Positions 19,172 through 27,792 of a stretch of DNA of 45,775 nt are shown in pieces (within the stretch, counting starts at the first letter, position 1; each line of letters starts with the position of its first letter). Source of the DNA: Lachnospiraceae bacterium (GTDB lineage Bacteria; Bacillota; Clostridia; Lachnospirales; Lachnospiraceae); the NCBI GenBank assembly GCA_017437065.1, contig JAFSBX010000093.1, forward strand, positions 1 through 45,775, written 5' to 3'. Both the position numbers and the translations under genes were made by a program. The notes under the pieces were generated by a model. The model ran no database searches, was not told the origin of the DNA, and saw nothing but the letters and a program-made list of their open reading frames with translations.

Positions 19172-19403
19172 ATGTTGCACAAAATTGTTTCGCCATTTGT
19201 GACTTGTGCAGGATATTAGATTTTCTTAATGTTCTGTAAATATCCAGCAATCCGACAGCACGACGCTGTCGGAAGGCTGAACTGAGCCATGGATGGCGAA
19301 TTTCAGCCGTTTGCGTCCGTAAAAGAAAACTCCCTCAGAACATTTAGAAAATCTTATATCCGAAACTTGGAACAAAGGGTGAAACAATTTTGTTCAACAT
19401 GCC
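19169..19403. mobile_element. 235-bp non-coding palindromic element with 68-bp inverted arms (MITE-like or structured RNA)
   Basis: This fills most of the only gene-free stretch over 300 bases (19081-19466). The left arm 19169-19236 and right arm 19336-19403 are inverted repeats that match at 56 of 68 positions with no gaps; the outer 23 bases (GGCATGTTG to TTGTTTC) differ at one. The 99-base centre has a perfect 8-bp hairpin (19252-19259 with 19265-19272) and a 7-bp stem (19275-19281 with 19302-19308) enclosing a 5-bp stem (19286-19290 with 19293-19297). No ORF of useful length lies in it and no transposase is nearby. The ends are consistent with a miniature inverted-repeat element; the internal folds suggest a structured transcript. 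A target duplication is not clear: only a 2-base CT flanks both ends. Confidence 0.7.
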
Positions 19404-19466
19404 CTCCACAACCTCCTCCTAAATCCAATTATGTAAAGATATGAGGACAGGTTCTAAAATAGTACG

Positions 19467-22457
19467 CTAATTATTCATTTTACTTCCGCATTTCGGACAA
19501 ATATTTCCACCTCTGTAGTTATATCCACAACGATAACAACATTTCACATCATGCTTCTCCTTGGCAAGATATTCAATACTTCTGGAATCCGGTCTTTCCT
19601 GCAAATAACTCACAAACTCATTCAGAATCTTTGCAAACTCCCCACTTTCTTCCTTCATAACCGGATGTGGAAGCTTCACTTTCTTTCCGGTAAAACGCCA
19701 CAAATAGACACCCTTTCCAAAAATACTTCTGCTTTCTTCCACTTTTTCAATATCCATAATATTTATAACACCGGCACTTAAAAGTGTACGGTAGAAAATA
19801 TGATCAGGCGTAAGCACAAAACCCTCTTTTCCACTTCCGGCTTTGGTGGTATCTCCAACAATAATCGGATATTCATATGGCTCTCGTGCTGCTGCATATC
19901 CATCTACTGCACGATGCATGGCTATATGTTGCTTCTCTTCATTTCCACTTATCTTTTCATCCCTATCTTCTTCCCAACGTGTCAATTCCTGTCTCTTTTC
20001 CCGTCGCTGTTCTTCTCTGGCATCATAGAAATAAAATCCGTTAAGATTTGTCAGTTTTTCTTCCATTTCATGCATCAGTTTCCGCATTAACTGAACACTT
20101 TCATCGGTTTTCAGTTTTACCAGTCTTCTGTCAATCATTTCCAGTGCATTCGTCTTTATTTCAGGTAAAAACATTCCCTCACTGATTGTTTTATAAGCCT
20201 CCATACCTTCCCTAAAGGAAAGACTTGCAATGGACGGACAGATTCTGTCGATTTCTTCCTCATCCATTTTGCGGATTTTATCATATATTTTTTCCAGAAA
20301 CGGCTCTTTATTCTCTTTCTTATAATCCTGTTCCTGTAACTGTTCATAAACTGTCCATAATTCTGCTCTGTCTTTTTTTCCGCCTCGTTTTACAAAGGCT
20401 GCAATTTCTTCTCTTTCAGCCATATCCTTGCGCTCTTCCAGTCGTTTTCGGTATGGCGTTAAATCTACTTCCTTATACTGGTCAATTTTATCCAGATAAA
20501 CAGCCAGCTGCTTTCTGTCCACATGTAATGGAATATTTTGAATTAAATGTTCTACCTCCCTCTCGGCACGGTCTGATCGGATTCTTTTCAGTTTTTTTAT
20601 CGTTTCTTCTTTTAACTCTTCAGGACAATCCCTCTTTTCCACCTCATCAATCATACGGCCAATTTCTTCGTAAGTTTTATTTCTTCCAAGCTCTACTTTC
20701 TGCTCCAACGCTTTTTCTTCTGCACGATACAGCATATTGTCCAGCTTTTTAATATACCGTTCTCGATCTTCTTCCGGCAGGATATCTTCTTCTTTAATCT
20801 GCTTTTTTAAGTCGGAAAGCTGACGAAGGGAAAGGTTGTCCAATGCGCCCATACGTGCCTCGTATTTTGCAGTCAGCTTTTCTTCCAACACGTTCTTTAC
20901 TGTTTCCATGTATTCTGTCGGCGTTACATCTGTTTCCGAAAATGCTCCAAGACCTGACTTTACTGCCATCGTTGCACCGGCACCTTCGTTTTCACTCATG
21001 CCCTTTAACATATTTTTCAGTTCTTCCGTAGTTTTAGCTGCAAGTTTCACTGCCAGTTTATCTTTTGTCATTGTCGCCAAATCCGAAGTCTCTGATTTGG
21101 AAACATTTTGATCTGTTTTCTCCTTCTCTATACTACTATTTATCTGTTCTTTCTCACGTACCTGTTCTTCCTCATGTATCTGCTCTTCCTCACGTAATTC
21201 CTTAGTTCTGCTTTCTGCTTCCTCTGTTTCAGTCACGTTGTGTTCTTTTTCTTTCCCTGCATTTCCGGCAAATACACTTTTTACAAACCCTTTTTTCCTT
21301 ATCTTTTCCTGTTTTACAGGTGAATTATTTTCTGCCTGTGTATTTTCTATCCGGGAACTTTCTTCCTGCTCACTTTCCTTCTCTATGCTTTCTTTTTGTC
21401 CCGTCTGCTCCTGTTGTACCTCTGTCTTTTCTTTTCTCCGCTCATACTCATATTCATTAAATTTAGAATTTACCGTCTTTTGGGCTCTTTTTCCCAAAAT
21501 CCAGAGATAGTCCTCGTATGCAACCCTGTCTTCATCAAATTTCAAACCATAAACATCGCCCTCCTGTATCAGTTTTCCAGGGCGTGGCGTATAAAACAAA
21601 TTGCAAGTATTACATGTATAAACACGTGCCATAAAAACACGTGCTTCTTCCGTTTCTATCAGCAACTCTTTGTCCATAGGATACACCGCCATATACAGCG
21701 TTTCTCTACATTTTGGACACAGATATCCGGTTAAATAAAAATTATTACCGATTCTCGATTTTGCCGCATCACTTTCCGACTGTGAACATTTTTCAAAAGT
21801 ACAGGTTTCCTTCTTCCAAAGCATACTATGCCACAGACCGAGTTCATACTCCTCTTCATCCTCCCAGCTGTATGAAGCGTCCTTTTCCGAAAATCCGGCT
21901 GTCTTATTTTCCAAATCTTCTTCATTTTCTGAGGTGTCCATCCCCAGTTGCTCTTCAGCTGACGTATCTTGTTCATCCTCCGGTACTTTTCCTTCACTTC
22001 TCAGAAGCTCCATTGCCTCCTGCAATACATCTTCATATGTAATCTGCACTCCGTTTTTTAAAAAAAGAAACCGTTCATTTCCATATTCAGTTTCTACCCT
22101 AATAGGACGAAAGACATTCTGAAACAACACATTTAGTGCCACATAGTCTTTTTCCACAGTTAAACCACTTATAGCTCCCCATTTTCCAAATGCATATAAA
22201 ACTATGTTCAACATATTATTAATAAGTGCATCATTTGGAACCATATCTATTTTCTTATTTTCCAAAGAAATATCCACTATATTTGTAAGTACCGTTTGAT
22301 CATTAAAATCAAAAATCAGAGAGCGTATTTCTCCCACAAGAATCAGCTTATTATTTTTAATGGCAAATACATCTTTCCACGTAACCGGTGCTTTTACGGT
22401 TTTGATTAATTTTTCAAAGACAATCTTTAATTCCGGGTTTGCTTTCAATAATAACAC
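19467..22457 (-). CDS. Large zinc-ribbon/coiled-coil protein of unknown function
   Basis: This 996-residue protein is not one I can name. The first 160 residues look globular, followed by an acidic linker. A four-cysteine zinc ribbon is formed by 'CPKC' near 246 and 'CNTC' near 284. A very long charged, mostly helical region rich in E, K, R and Q follows, about 330-850. A domain at about 890-960 has a sheet pattern ('GKEGFVLTPDHIFYRTLL', then 'VYLWRFTGKKVKLP') recalling bacterial PH-like domains. A final zinc ribbon (CYRCGY then CPKCGSKMNN) ends the chain. There are no membrane segments. GTG 22457 is preferred to GTG 22466 because GAGGTGG overlaps the latter. The immunity kinase gene ends 32 bases upstream, so it may be the last gene of that operon. 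Confidence 0.75.
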   Translation of the reverse strand: MLLLKANPELKIVFEKLIKTVKAPVTWKDVFAIKNNKLILVGEIRSLIFDFNDQTVLTNIVDISLENKKIDMVPNDALINNMLNIVLYAFGKWGAISGLTVEKDYVALNVLFQNVFRPIRVETEYGNERFLFLKNGVQITYEDVLQEAMELLRSEGKVPEDEQDTSAEEQLGMDTSENEEDLENKTAGFSEKDASYSWEDEEEYELGLWHSMLWKKETCTFEKCSQSESDAAKSRIGNNFYLTGYLCPKCRETLYMAVYPMDKELLIETEEARVFMARVYTCNTCNLFYTPRPGKLIQEGDVYGLKFDEDRVAYEDYLWILGKRAQKTVNSKFNEYEYERRKEKTEVQQEQTGQKESIEKESEQEESSRIENTQAENNSPVKQEKIRKKGFVKSVFAGNAGKEKEHNVTETEEAESRTKELREEEQIHEEEQVREKEQINSSIEKEKTDQNVSKSETSDLATMTKDKLAVKLAAKTTEELKNMLKGMSENEGAGATMAVKSGLGAFSETDVTPTEYMETVKNVLEEKLTAKYEARMGALDNLSLRQLSDLKKQIKEEDILPEEDRERYIKKLDNMLYRAEEKALEQKVELGRNKTYEEIGRMIDEVEKRDCPEELKEETIKKLKRIRSDRAEREVEHLIQNIPLHVDRKQLAVYLDKIDQYKEVDLTPYRKRLEERKDMAEREEIAAFVKRGGKKDRAELWTVYEQLQEQDYKKENKEPFLEKIYDKIRKMDEEEIDRICPSIASLSFREGMEAYKTISEGMFLPEIKTNALEMIDRRLVKLKTDESVQLMRKLMHEMEEKLTNLNGFYFYDAREEQRREKRQELTRWEEDRDEKISGNEEKQHIAMHRAVDGYAAAREPYEYPIIVGDTTKAGSGKEGFVLTPDHIFYRTLLSAGVINIMDIEKVEESRSIFGKGVYLWRFTGKKVKLPHPVMKEESGEFAKILNEFVSYLQERPDSRSIEYLAKEKHDVKCCYRCGYNYRGGNICPKCGSKMNN

Positions 22458-22489
22458 GATAACCACCTCAAATCAGGTTTTCTTTTATC

Positions 22490-23848
22490 TTAGCATAACT
22501 TTATCTCAAATACCACAATCGCACCCTGTTGATTCTCTTTATTTTTGAAATACAAACAGCCCTCGTATTGTTTTGCAACATCATTTGCAAAATACATTCC
22601 CAATCCATAATGACCACCGCTCCGCTCCTTTCGTTCCGTATAGAGTTGCTCCGTGGCATGCTTTAATGCACTTTCCGAAAATCCGTTTCCGAAATCCTCA
22701 ATCTCTATCCGCAATACCGGATTTTCATACTGAAAACTTATTTTTATTCCTTTTCTCTTATCCGTATATTCCGTCGCGTTGGTTACCAGATTCATCACTG
22801 CTCTTTGTATCAATATACTCTCTGCCATCACCCTTTCCGTTACTTCCGGTTTGATAACTTTAATGGCAACATTTTTAGATCGGCATAAATTCCTGCATTG
22901 TTTTTCAATGTCATTTATAAAAACTTCTAACTCTGTTTCTTTCCGTTCACTTCTGTCCGCGCTCCCATTTGCTTCTTCCATCAGCATTCTTATATAATTT
23001 TGAATTTTATCCGCATTCTGAATTACAATGTCTGCCTGAGAATAAATTTCTTCTATATCATTCTCTTCCTTCAATAACTCTGCATTTCCTTTAATCACTG
23101 TTAATGGTGTTTTGATGTCATGTGCAATTGCTGAGATGTTTTCTTTTCTTCTCTGTTCCGTTTCCCACTCGGTCTGCAAGGACTGTGCTAAAGCTTTTTC
23201 CATATCATTTAATGCAGTAAGAACATCATTAAACTCTTTGATTTTAGTGCTTTTTTGAATAATTTCCAAATCCTTTTCTTTAATCTGAGCAATTTCTTCT
23301 AATAATGGATTTATTTCTTTTTTCAATTGCTTTCCGAACTTCAGGGAATTCGCCAGCACAATAAAAATTAATACCAGCAAAAATAAACAGATTGCCCCTA
23401 TTTCCGCATTTGGTATCAACCGATTCCATGTCGGATGCGCAAAATGTGCTGACATATCATACTTTACTGCGACATAGCCATCGTTTCTCTCAATTAAATA
23501 TATATTCTGTGGCTGTTTTTTTGTCCCTTCTATCACCATATGGATTATATTCTGCCATTTATTATTCAGGTTTCCACTTTCATATTTTCCCTCTTTATCA
23601 AACACTCCATAGGCGCACATATCAGGAATTAAAGAGTTATTAAAAGGCATACTTTCAGCAATATTGTCCTCTTCCTGTTTCAAATAATTTTCTGCGTAAT
23701 TTGCAGGTAAAATAAACCCCGCATTTAAACCGATACCAAATGCCGAAATAAACACAATTGCCTCTATCCCAATTGCAACAGCCATTCCGATTACCCTTCG
23801 TAAAAACATCCAGAATAGTGTAACTTCTTTCCTTTTTTTTATTTCCAT
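22490..23848 (-). CDS. Sensor histidine kinase of the LanFEG module (LanK-like)
   Basis: This 452-residue membrane kinase has two transmembrane helices (about 18-48 and 147-168) that enclose a roughly 100-residue outer sensor domain. A linker follows, then HisKA with phosphoacceptor H243 ('SAIAHDIKTPLTVI'), and an ATPase domain with 'VTNATEYT', 'EDFGNGFS' and 'HYGLGMYF'. It overlaps the regulator gene by 10 bases, so the two are coupled. Together with the upstream ABC genes it matches lantibiotic and antimicrobial-peptide sensing modules such as the Clostridioides difficile cpr system. The large outer sensor, rather than a tiny loop, fits direct recognition of a peptide. Confidence 0.88.
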   Translation of the reverse strand: MEIKKRKEVTLFWMFLRRVIGMAVAIGIEAIVFISAFGIGLNAGFILPANYAENYLKQEEDNIAESMPFNNSLIPDMCAYGVFDKEGKYESGNLNNKWQNIIHMVIEGTKKQPQNIYLIERNDGYVAVKYDMSAHFAHPTWNRLIPNAEIGAICLFLLVLIFIVLANSLKFGKQLKKEINPLLEEIAQIKEKDLEIIQKSTKIKEFNDVLTALNDMEKALAQSLQTEWETEQRRKENISAIAHDIKTPLTVIKGNAELLKEENDIEEIYSQADIVIQNADKIQNYIRMLMEEANGSADRSERKETELEVFINDIEKQCRNLCRSKNVAIKVIKPEVTERVMAESILIQRAVMNLVTNATEYTDKRKGIKISFQYENPVLRIEIEDFGNGFSESALKHATEQLYTERKERSGGHYGLGMYFANDVAKQYEGCLYFKNKENQQGAIVVFEIKLC

Positions 23849-24498
23849 TTATATCCAATCCCCCAAACCGTTTCAATGGGGCTTTCTCCACAATTTTTCA
23901 GCTTTGCCCTGATATTTTTTATATGCTCTCTGATGGTACTGCTGTCACTTTCCGCATCATAACCAAACACTTTTTCAATTATTTGTTCCAGCGAAAAAAC
24001 CTGTCCCCTGTTTTGTATCAGAAACTCACAAATGCGATATTCACTTTTCGTCAGCTTTATTAATTTATCCTCATAATACAACTCCCTTGCTGATAGATTA
24101 AAACGAAATTTACCGTTTACAAGCTGTGTATGGTGTTCTCTGGACTGTCTCCTTAAATGAGCACTTACCCTCGCCCTCAACTCCGTTATGCTGAAAGGCT
24201 TTTTTATATAGTCATCCGCACCTACTGAAAATCCAAATTCCAAATCCTTATCCAACGTTTTTGCCGTAATAAAAAGGATAGGACAGTCCACACTGTTTCG
24301 CACTTCCCTGCAAAAGGTAAATCCGTCTTTATTTGGCATCATTACATCCAATAACATCAAATCACAGGATACCAGTTTTGCCTGCTGCAGCTTTTCCAAA
24401 TCACTGCAACAGCTTACCATATGCCCTTCTTTTTCCAATGCCTTTTTTATTACCGCTAAAATCTCTAAATCATCATCTATTGCCAGAATGTTTGCCAT
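23839..24498 (-). CDS. OmpR-family response regulator of the LanFEG module (LanR-like)
   Basis: This 219-residue regulator has a receiver at 1-115 (D8-D10 acidic pocket, phosphoacceptor D51 in 'MLLDVMMPNKDGF', lysine in 'IKKPF') and a winged-helix DNA-binding domain at about 125-219 ('LTKSEYRICEFLIQNRGQVF', 'IGYKWK'). It is expected to bind DNA after phosphorylation by the kinase encoded directly downstream. The likely target is the immunity operon promoter region near 26.8 kb. The gene starts 50 bases after the last permease gene. Confidence 0.92.
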   Translation of the reverse strand: MANILAIDDDLEILAVIKKALEKEGHMVSCCSDLEKLQQAKLVSCDLMLLDVMMPNKDGFTFCREVRNSVDCPILFITAKTLDKDLEFGFSVGADDYIKKPFSITELRARVSAHLRRQSREHHTQLVNGKFRFNLSARELYYEDKLIKLTKSEYRICEFLIQNRGQVFSLEQIIEKVFGYDAESDSSTIREHIKNIRAKLKNCGESPIETVWGIGYKWK

Positions 24499-24548
24499 AC
24501 TTCATCACCTCACCCCATTTTACAATGCACAAAATCCCTCTGCAATAT

Positions 24549-25310
24549 TTATTCCTCGTTCTCTCTTGTCCCCTGCCACCTAAAACTCCAAAAACAAAAA
24601 GCTAAAAAAAGTAACACTGTAATTCCAATTACAAAGGAAAGTCCAATTCGATGTTCCTCAATTATATATCTATAAATCTCCGGTTTTAAAATTCGAAACA
24701 GCAAATAAGAACTGCAACGAATTCCATAGCTGTGCAGACAATATTTCCATATCTCATCTCCCATACCCATCGCAAACAATACACTAAGCACTACTCCCAA
24801 AATTCCGACTCCCATGGAAATACTTTTTCCCCATGTATAGCATATCATGTACTGCAAAAGATAAACTGCTATATTGGTCGCAAACAAATAACTTCCCACC
24901 ATCATATATACCGAAAGCGGCACAAGTTGGTGTCCTTCCAAGATAAGAAATACACCAAATCCGACTACGGCCAATATGCTTGCTGCCATTCCTAAAATGA
25001 GTAGTGATAACAAATTACCAAAATAGGAAACTATTTTAGAGCAGGGCACAAACAATAGATTTTGAAATTTTCCTGCTCTTAAATCTGTTTCATATGTCAT
25101 CGTAACCACAACCGCTGCCATAAGAGGAAAAACAGCTGCCAATAGCTGCACATATGATATAATTTTTTCCGTTTCCGTCCATGACGAGTATACCAGGTAA
25201 CTTCCTGCTAAACCAATTCCCACCAGTGGCATCAGTATATGCACCCATAAAATTTTTGTATGAACTGTTTTGTACATGTTAGAAACTATGGCTCTAAGAA
25301 AATATTTCAT
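24549..25310 (-). CDS. Lantibiotic-immunity ABC permease (LanG/MutG-like)
   Basis: This 253-residue membrane protein has six predicted helices in an ABC-2 arrangement, beginning MKYFLRAIVSNMYKTVH. Similar subunits (MutG, EpiG, NisG) help expel lantibiotics from the membrane. ATG 25310 is preceded by AAGGAGATTGAT. It follows the companion permease gene by 22 bases and precedes the response regulator gene. ABC-2 permeases of this type are divergent and named largely by context; the ATPase and two-component neighbours carry most of the evidence. Confidence 0.82.
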   Translation of the reverse strand: MKYFLRAIVSNMYKTVHTKILWVHILMPLVGIGLAGSYLVYSSWTETEKIISYVQLLAAVFPLMAAVVVTMTYETDLRAGKFQNLLFVPCSKIVSYFGNLLSLLILGMAASILAVVGFGVFLILEGHQLVPLSVYMMVGSYLFATNIAVYLLQYMICYTWGKSISMGVGILGVVLSVLFAMGMGDEIWKYCLHSYGIRCSSYLLFRILKPEIYRYIIEEHRIGLSFVIGITVLLFLAFCFWSFRWQGTRENEE

Positions 25311-25332
25311 ATCAATCTCCTTCTTTATCAAG

Positions 25333-26061
25333 CTATTCTTGATTGACAAATAATTTTGCCGTAAACATTGTTGCCACCACATACATTATGACGCCCACTC
25401 CTACTCCAATTCCTACAGTGCTTGCAATGACTTCAGTATTATTCAAAAGCTCTTCTTGTGGAATTGCCAAACCGTTCGGTAATACTCCTATTGCAAAACA
25501 CATTAGTTTTGCAGGAATGGCAAACGGTATCCACCAAAAACTGTTCACTGAACAAAAACAGGCAAAACCGAAATTACAAAATACACTCACTATAACAGAA
25601 AGAAACATATTGCTTTTTAAAGTAAAATACATAAAAAATGGTATTTGCCATGCAAAGGTCAATATTAACAGAACTGTAGCAACTATCACAGAAATAATGT
25701 CGATTTGTGCCCCTAAAAGGCTGCATAAAAGCACAAGAATACAGAAAATAGCACTTGTCTTTATCAAAACGATCGTACCTGTTGCCACTTTTGCATACCA
25801 GAGCTTTTTCTTATCCTCAACTAACGTAAACATGCCATGAAAGCTGTACCTTTTTTCCCTATGAATCATTTCAGCCCCTATAAAGGTAAATGTAAACGGT
25901 AAAAACAGCATATACCACCAGTTATATCCGGCACTCTGTACATACGTTGTTCCCATCAAAAAAAGTGCTGTTAATATACATACCGCCGGCATAATAAAAA
26001 TAAGTTTCATATAAAATGTTCTTTTATGTTTCAGCCACTCACTATTTATATATTTAGTCAT
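25333..26061 (-). CDS. Lantibiotic-immunity ABC permease (LanE/MutE-like)
   Basis: This 242-residue protein has six predicted membrane helices and starts MTKYINSEWLKHKRTFYMK, a charged N-terminus that resembles MutE/EpiE/NisE subunits. The ATG at 26061 overlaps the ATPase gene's stop by 8 bases, implying coupled translation and a defined stoichiometry. With the following LanG-like subunit it would form the membrane part of the heteromeric exporter. Confidence 0.82.
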   Translation of the reverse strand: MTKYINSEWLKHKRTFYMKLIFIMPAVCILTALFLMGTTYVQSAGYNWWYMLFLPFTFTFIGAEMIHREKRYSFHGMFTLVEDKKKLWYAKVATGTIVLIKTSAIFCILVLLCSLLGAQIDIISVIVATVLLILTFAWQIPFFMYFTLKSNMFLSVIVSVFCNFGFACFCSVNSFWWIPFAIPAKLMCFAIGVLPNGLAIPQEELLNNTEVIASTVGIGVGVGVIMYVVATMFTAKLFVNQE

Positions 26062-26758
26062 CCATTTCACCTTCTCTTTCCACAATATTCATAAACAATG
26101 CTTCCAGATTTTGCGAATGGAATAAACTATCCTGATACTGCAGTCGTCCGTTCACAATAATACCGACTTCATCTGCTATTTGTTCGATTTCATATAGGAT
26201 ATGACCGGATACAATCACTGTCATTCCCTGAATCGGCAGATTTTTAATTAACGCCCGTAAATCTTTGATACCTATCGGATCCAATCCATTCATTGGTTCA
26301 TCTAAAATTAACAGTTTCGGATAATTTAATAACGCTATGGCAATTCCAAGTCTTTGCTTCATTCCCATAGAAAATTTGCCGGCACATTTTTTTCCGGTGT
26401 TTTGCAGTTCTACAATTTCCAGCACTTCATCCATCCGACTTTCGGGAAGTCCCAGCATTAAGGTACGCACCTTTAAATTTTCCCGTGCAGTCAGATTTTC
26501 ATAGATTGGCGGATTTTCAATCAATGCTCCTACATACTGCAAATCTTTTCTTTTCATTTCTCTCCCGGCAAAGAAAATTTTGCCGGATGTCGGGCTTTGC
26601 ATTCCTGTTATCATTTTCAGTAAAGTGGATTTTCCCGCACCGTTTGGTCCCAAAAGTCCATATACAGAACCTTCCTTTACGCGCAGACAGATGTTTTCAT
26701 TTGCATTCTGTTTTTTGAACTTTTTACATAAGTTTTTTGTTTCCAATAAATAACTCAT
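26054..26758 (-). CDS. Lantibiotic-immunity ABC ATPase (LanF-like, with E-loop)
   Basis: This 234-residue ABC ATPase energises peptide expulsion. It has Walker A GPNGAGKST (37-45), the signature 'FSMGMKQRLGIAI', and Walker B 'LLILDEPMNGLDPIG'. The usual Q-loop glutamine is replaced by glutamate in 'VGALIENPP' (E81), the E-loop known as a hallmark of LanF proteins, which supports a lantibiotic-immunity role over a generic BcrA-type ATPase. ATG 26758 is preceded by GGAGG with a 5-base gap; an in-frame ATG at 26770 is inside that site. No precursor peptide or modification enzyme gene lies nearby, so the module appears to be orphan immunity. Confidence 0.9.
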   Translation of the reverse strand: MSYLLETKNLCKKFKKQNANENICLRVKEGSVYGLLGPNGAGKSTLLKMITGMQSPTSGKIFFAGREMKRKDLQYVGALIENPPIYENLTARENLKVRTLMLGLPESRMDEVLEIVELQNTGKKCAGKFSMGMKQRLGIAIALLNYPKLLILDEPMNGLDPIGIKDLRALIKNLPIQGMTVIVSGHILYEIEQIADEVGIIVNGRLQYQDSLFHSQNLEALFMNIVEREGEMDD

Positions 26759-26816
26759 AAAAACCTCCATACTTTATCTTTAATCAAAGTATAGAGGTCA
26801 ATTATAAGGTTTTTAT
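26757..26816 (-). promoter_or_regulatory. Leader hairpins that take in the LanF gene's ribosome binding site
   Basis: Two overlapping inverted repeats precede the LanF gene. A 13-bp stem (26763-26775 with 26786-26798, one T-C difference that still allows G-U pairing) contains the GGAGG ribosome binding site and is followed on the - strand by TTTTT. A second, perfect 10-bp pair (26757-26766 with 26807-26816) also uses part of the same site, so the two folds compete. A TATAAT lies between the outer arm and the inner stem. This could be an attenuator, a translation switch, or an operator for the OmpR-type regulator. Confidence 0.55.
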
Positions 26817-26833
26817 AAAGATTTTCTCTAATT

Positions 26834-27685
26834 TTATTTTACAAAATCTTCCAGCGTGCGGAACGTGTACCCCATCTCCTCCCACTTCGTCAACAGTTCA
26901 TCCATAATTTCTCCGTTTGTCTGAGAAGTGCTGTGCAAAAGAACAATCGCCCCCGGATGGATACGTCCTACTAATTTGTCAAATGCCTCTTCCTTACTTG
27001 GCTGTTTATCCTGATACCAGTCTACATAAGCAAGACTCCAAAAAAATGTATGATAACCAAGTTCTTTTGCCATTTTCAGATTTTCCGTACTATATTTTCC
27101 CTGAGGCGGTCGATAATACATTGTCAGTTCCTCTCCTGTAATCTCTTTAAATAAGCTTGCTACATCATCCATTTCTTTTTGAAAAGACTCTTTCGATGCA
27201 ATAGCTGACATATCCAGATGGTGATATGTATGATTCCCTACGGAATGCCCCTCTTCCACCATTCGTTTTACCAAATCCGGGGCGGATTCCAAATAGTGTC
27301 CCACTACAAAAAAAGTTGCCGAAACATTATGCTTTTTCAACGCATCCAAAATCGGTGCCGTATTTCCGTTCTCATATCCGGCGTCAAATGTCAGATAAAT
27401 AACCTTCTCACTACTGTCTCCCACATAATGTGCATCATACTCCTGCAATTTGTCTGTTGTTGCATTTCCTGTAGGCTGACTTCCTTCTGCGCCAAACCCA
27501 AGCCCCCAATTTTCTGCTGACATGATTACACCATCGGACGCCACCGAAGCACCTGCCGTTTCTTCAAAGTTGACATATGCTACTCCTCTGCCAAAGAAAA
27601 ATGCTGCCAACAATAATGCTGCCGCAAAGGCAGGTTTCTTCAATTCTTTTAATGCCACACCGTCCTTATCAAGAGCTATTTTCAT
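26834..27685 (-). CDS. pdaA: PdaA-type peptidoglycan N-acetylmuramate deacetylase
   Basis: This 283-residue membrane-anchored carbohydrate esterase 4 enzyme removes acetyl from N-acetylmuramic acid, in spore-formers a step to the cortex muramic-delta-lactam. An N-terminal helix (about 17-33) serves as anchor or signal. The PdaA signature 'YLTFDAGYENG' (97-107) replaces the TFDDG of general deacetylases. 'GNHTYHHLDM' holds metal-binding histidines, and 'YYRPPQGKYS', 'FFWSLAYVDW' and 'HPGAIVLLHS' complete the active site. ATG 27685 has AGAGGTTG ahead. The gene lies behind a strong terminator and ahead of the immunity operon. Confidence 0.85.
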   Translation of the reverse strand: MKIALDKDGVALKELKKPAFAAALLLAAFFFGRGVAYVNFEETAGASVASDGVIMSAENWGLGFGAEGSQPTGNATTDKLQEYDAHYVGDSSEKVIYLTFDAGYENGNTAPILDALKKHNVSATFFVVGHYLESAPDLVKRMVEEGHSVGNHTYHHLDMSAIASKESFQKEMDDVASLFKEITGEELTMYYRPPQGKYSTENLKMAKELGYHTFFWSLAYVDWYQDKQPSKEEAFDKLVGRIHPGAIVLLHSTSQTNGEIMDELLTKWEEMGYTFRTLEDFVK

Positions 27686-27733
27686 AAAACAACCTCTGAA
27701 TTTCCTGTTTATAAAATATATTTAAAAAATAAA

Positions 27734-27777
27734 AAAAAATGCGTATCCGTATGATTTTCATCAGATACGCATTTTTT
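27734..27777. terminator. Bidirectional intrinsic terminator between MIF and pdaA genes
   Basis: A 14-bp stem (27734-27747 with 27764-27777) with A-run and T-run on both sides. It ends the MIF-family transcript on the - strand, insulating it from pdaA; there is no + strand gene for it to stop. Confidence 0.88.
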
Positions 27778-27792
27778 CTAATAAGTTTCCGT

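Noticed and set aside
20225-20752. A 175-codon open frame on the + strand
   Set aside because: It is antisense to the charged helical part of the 996-residue protein. Long antisense frames are expected there, and it has no ribosome binding site.
26817-26833. A -35 box for the TATAAT in the immunity-operon leader
   Set aside because: The hexamer at the right distance (GAGAAA) is a poor match, so I do not list a full promoter there, only the leader structure.
22490-26834. A lantibiotic precursor gene hidden in the immunity module
   Set aside because: The intergenic spaces there are 50 bases or less apart from the leader, and none encodes a leader/core peptide with Ser/Thr/Cys-rich end.
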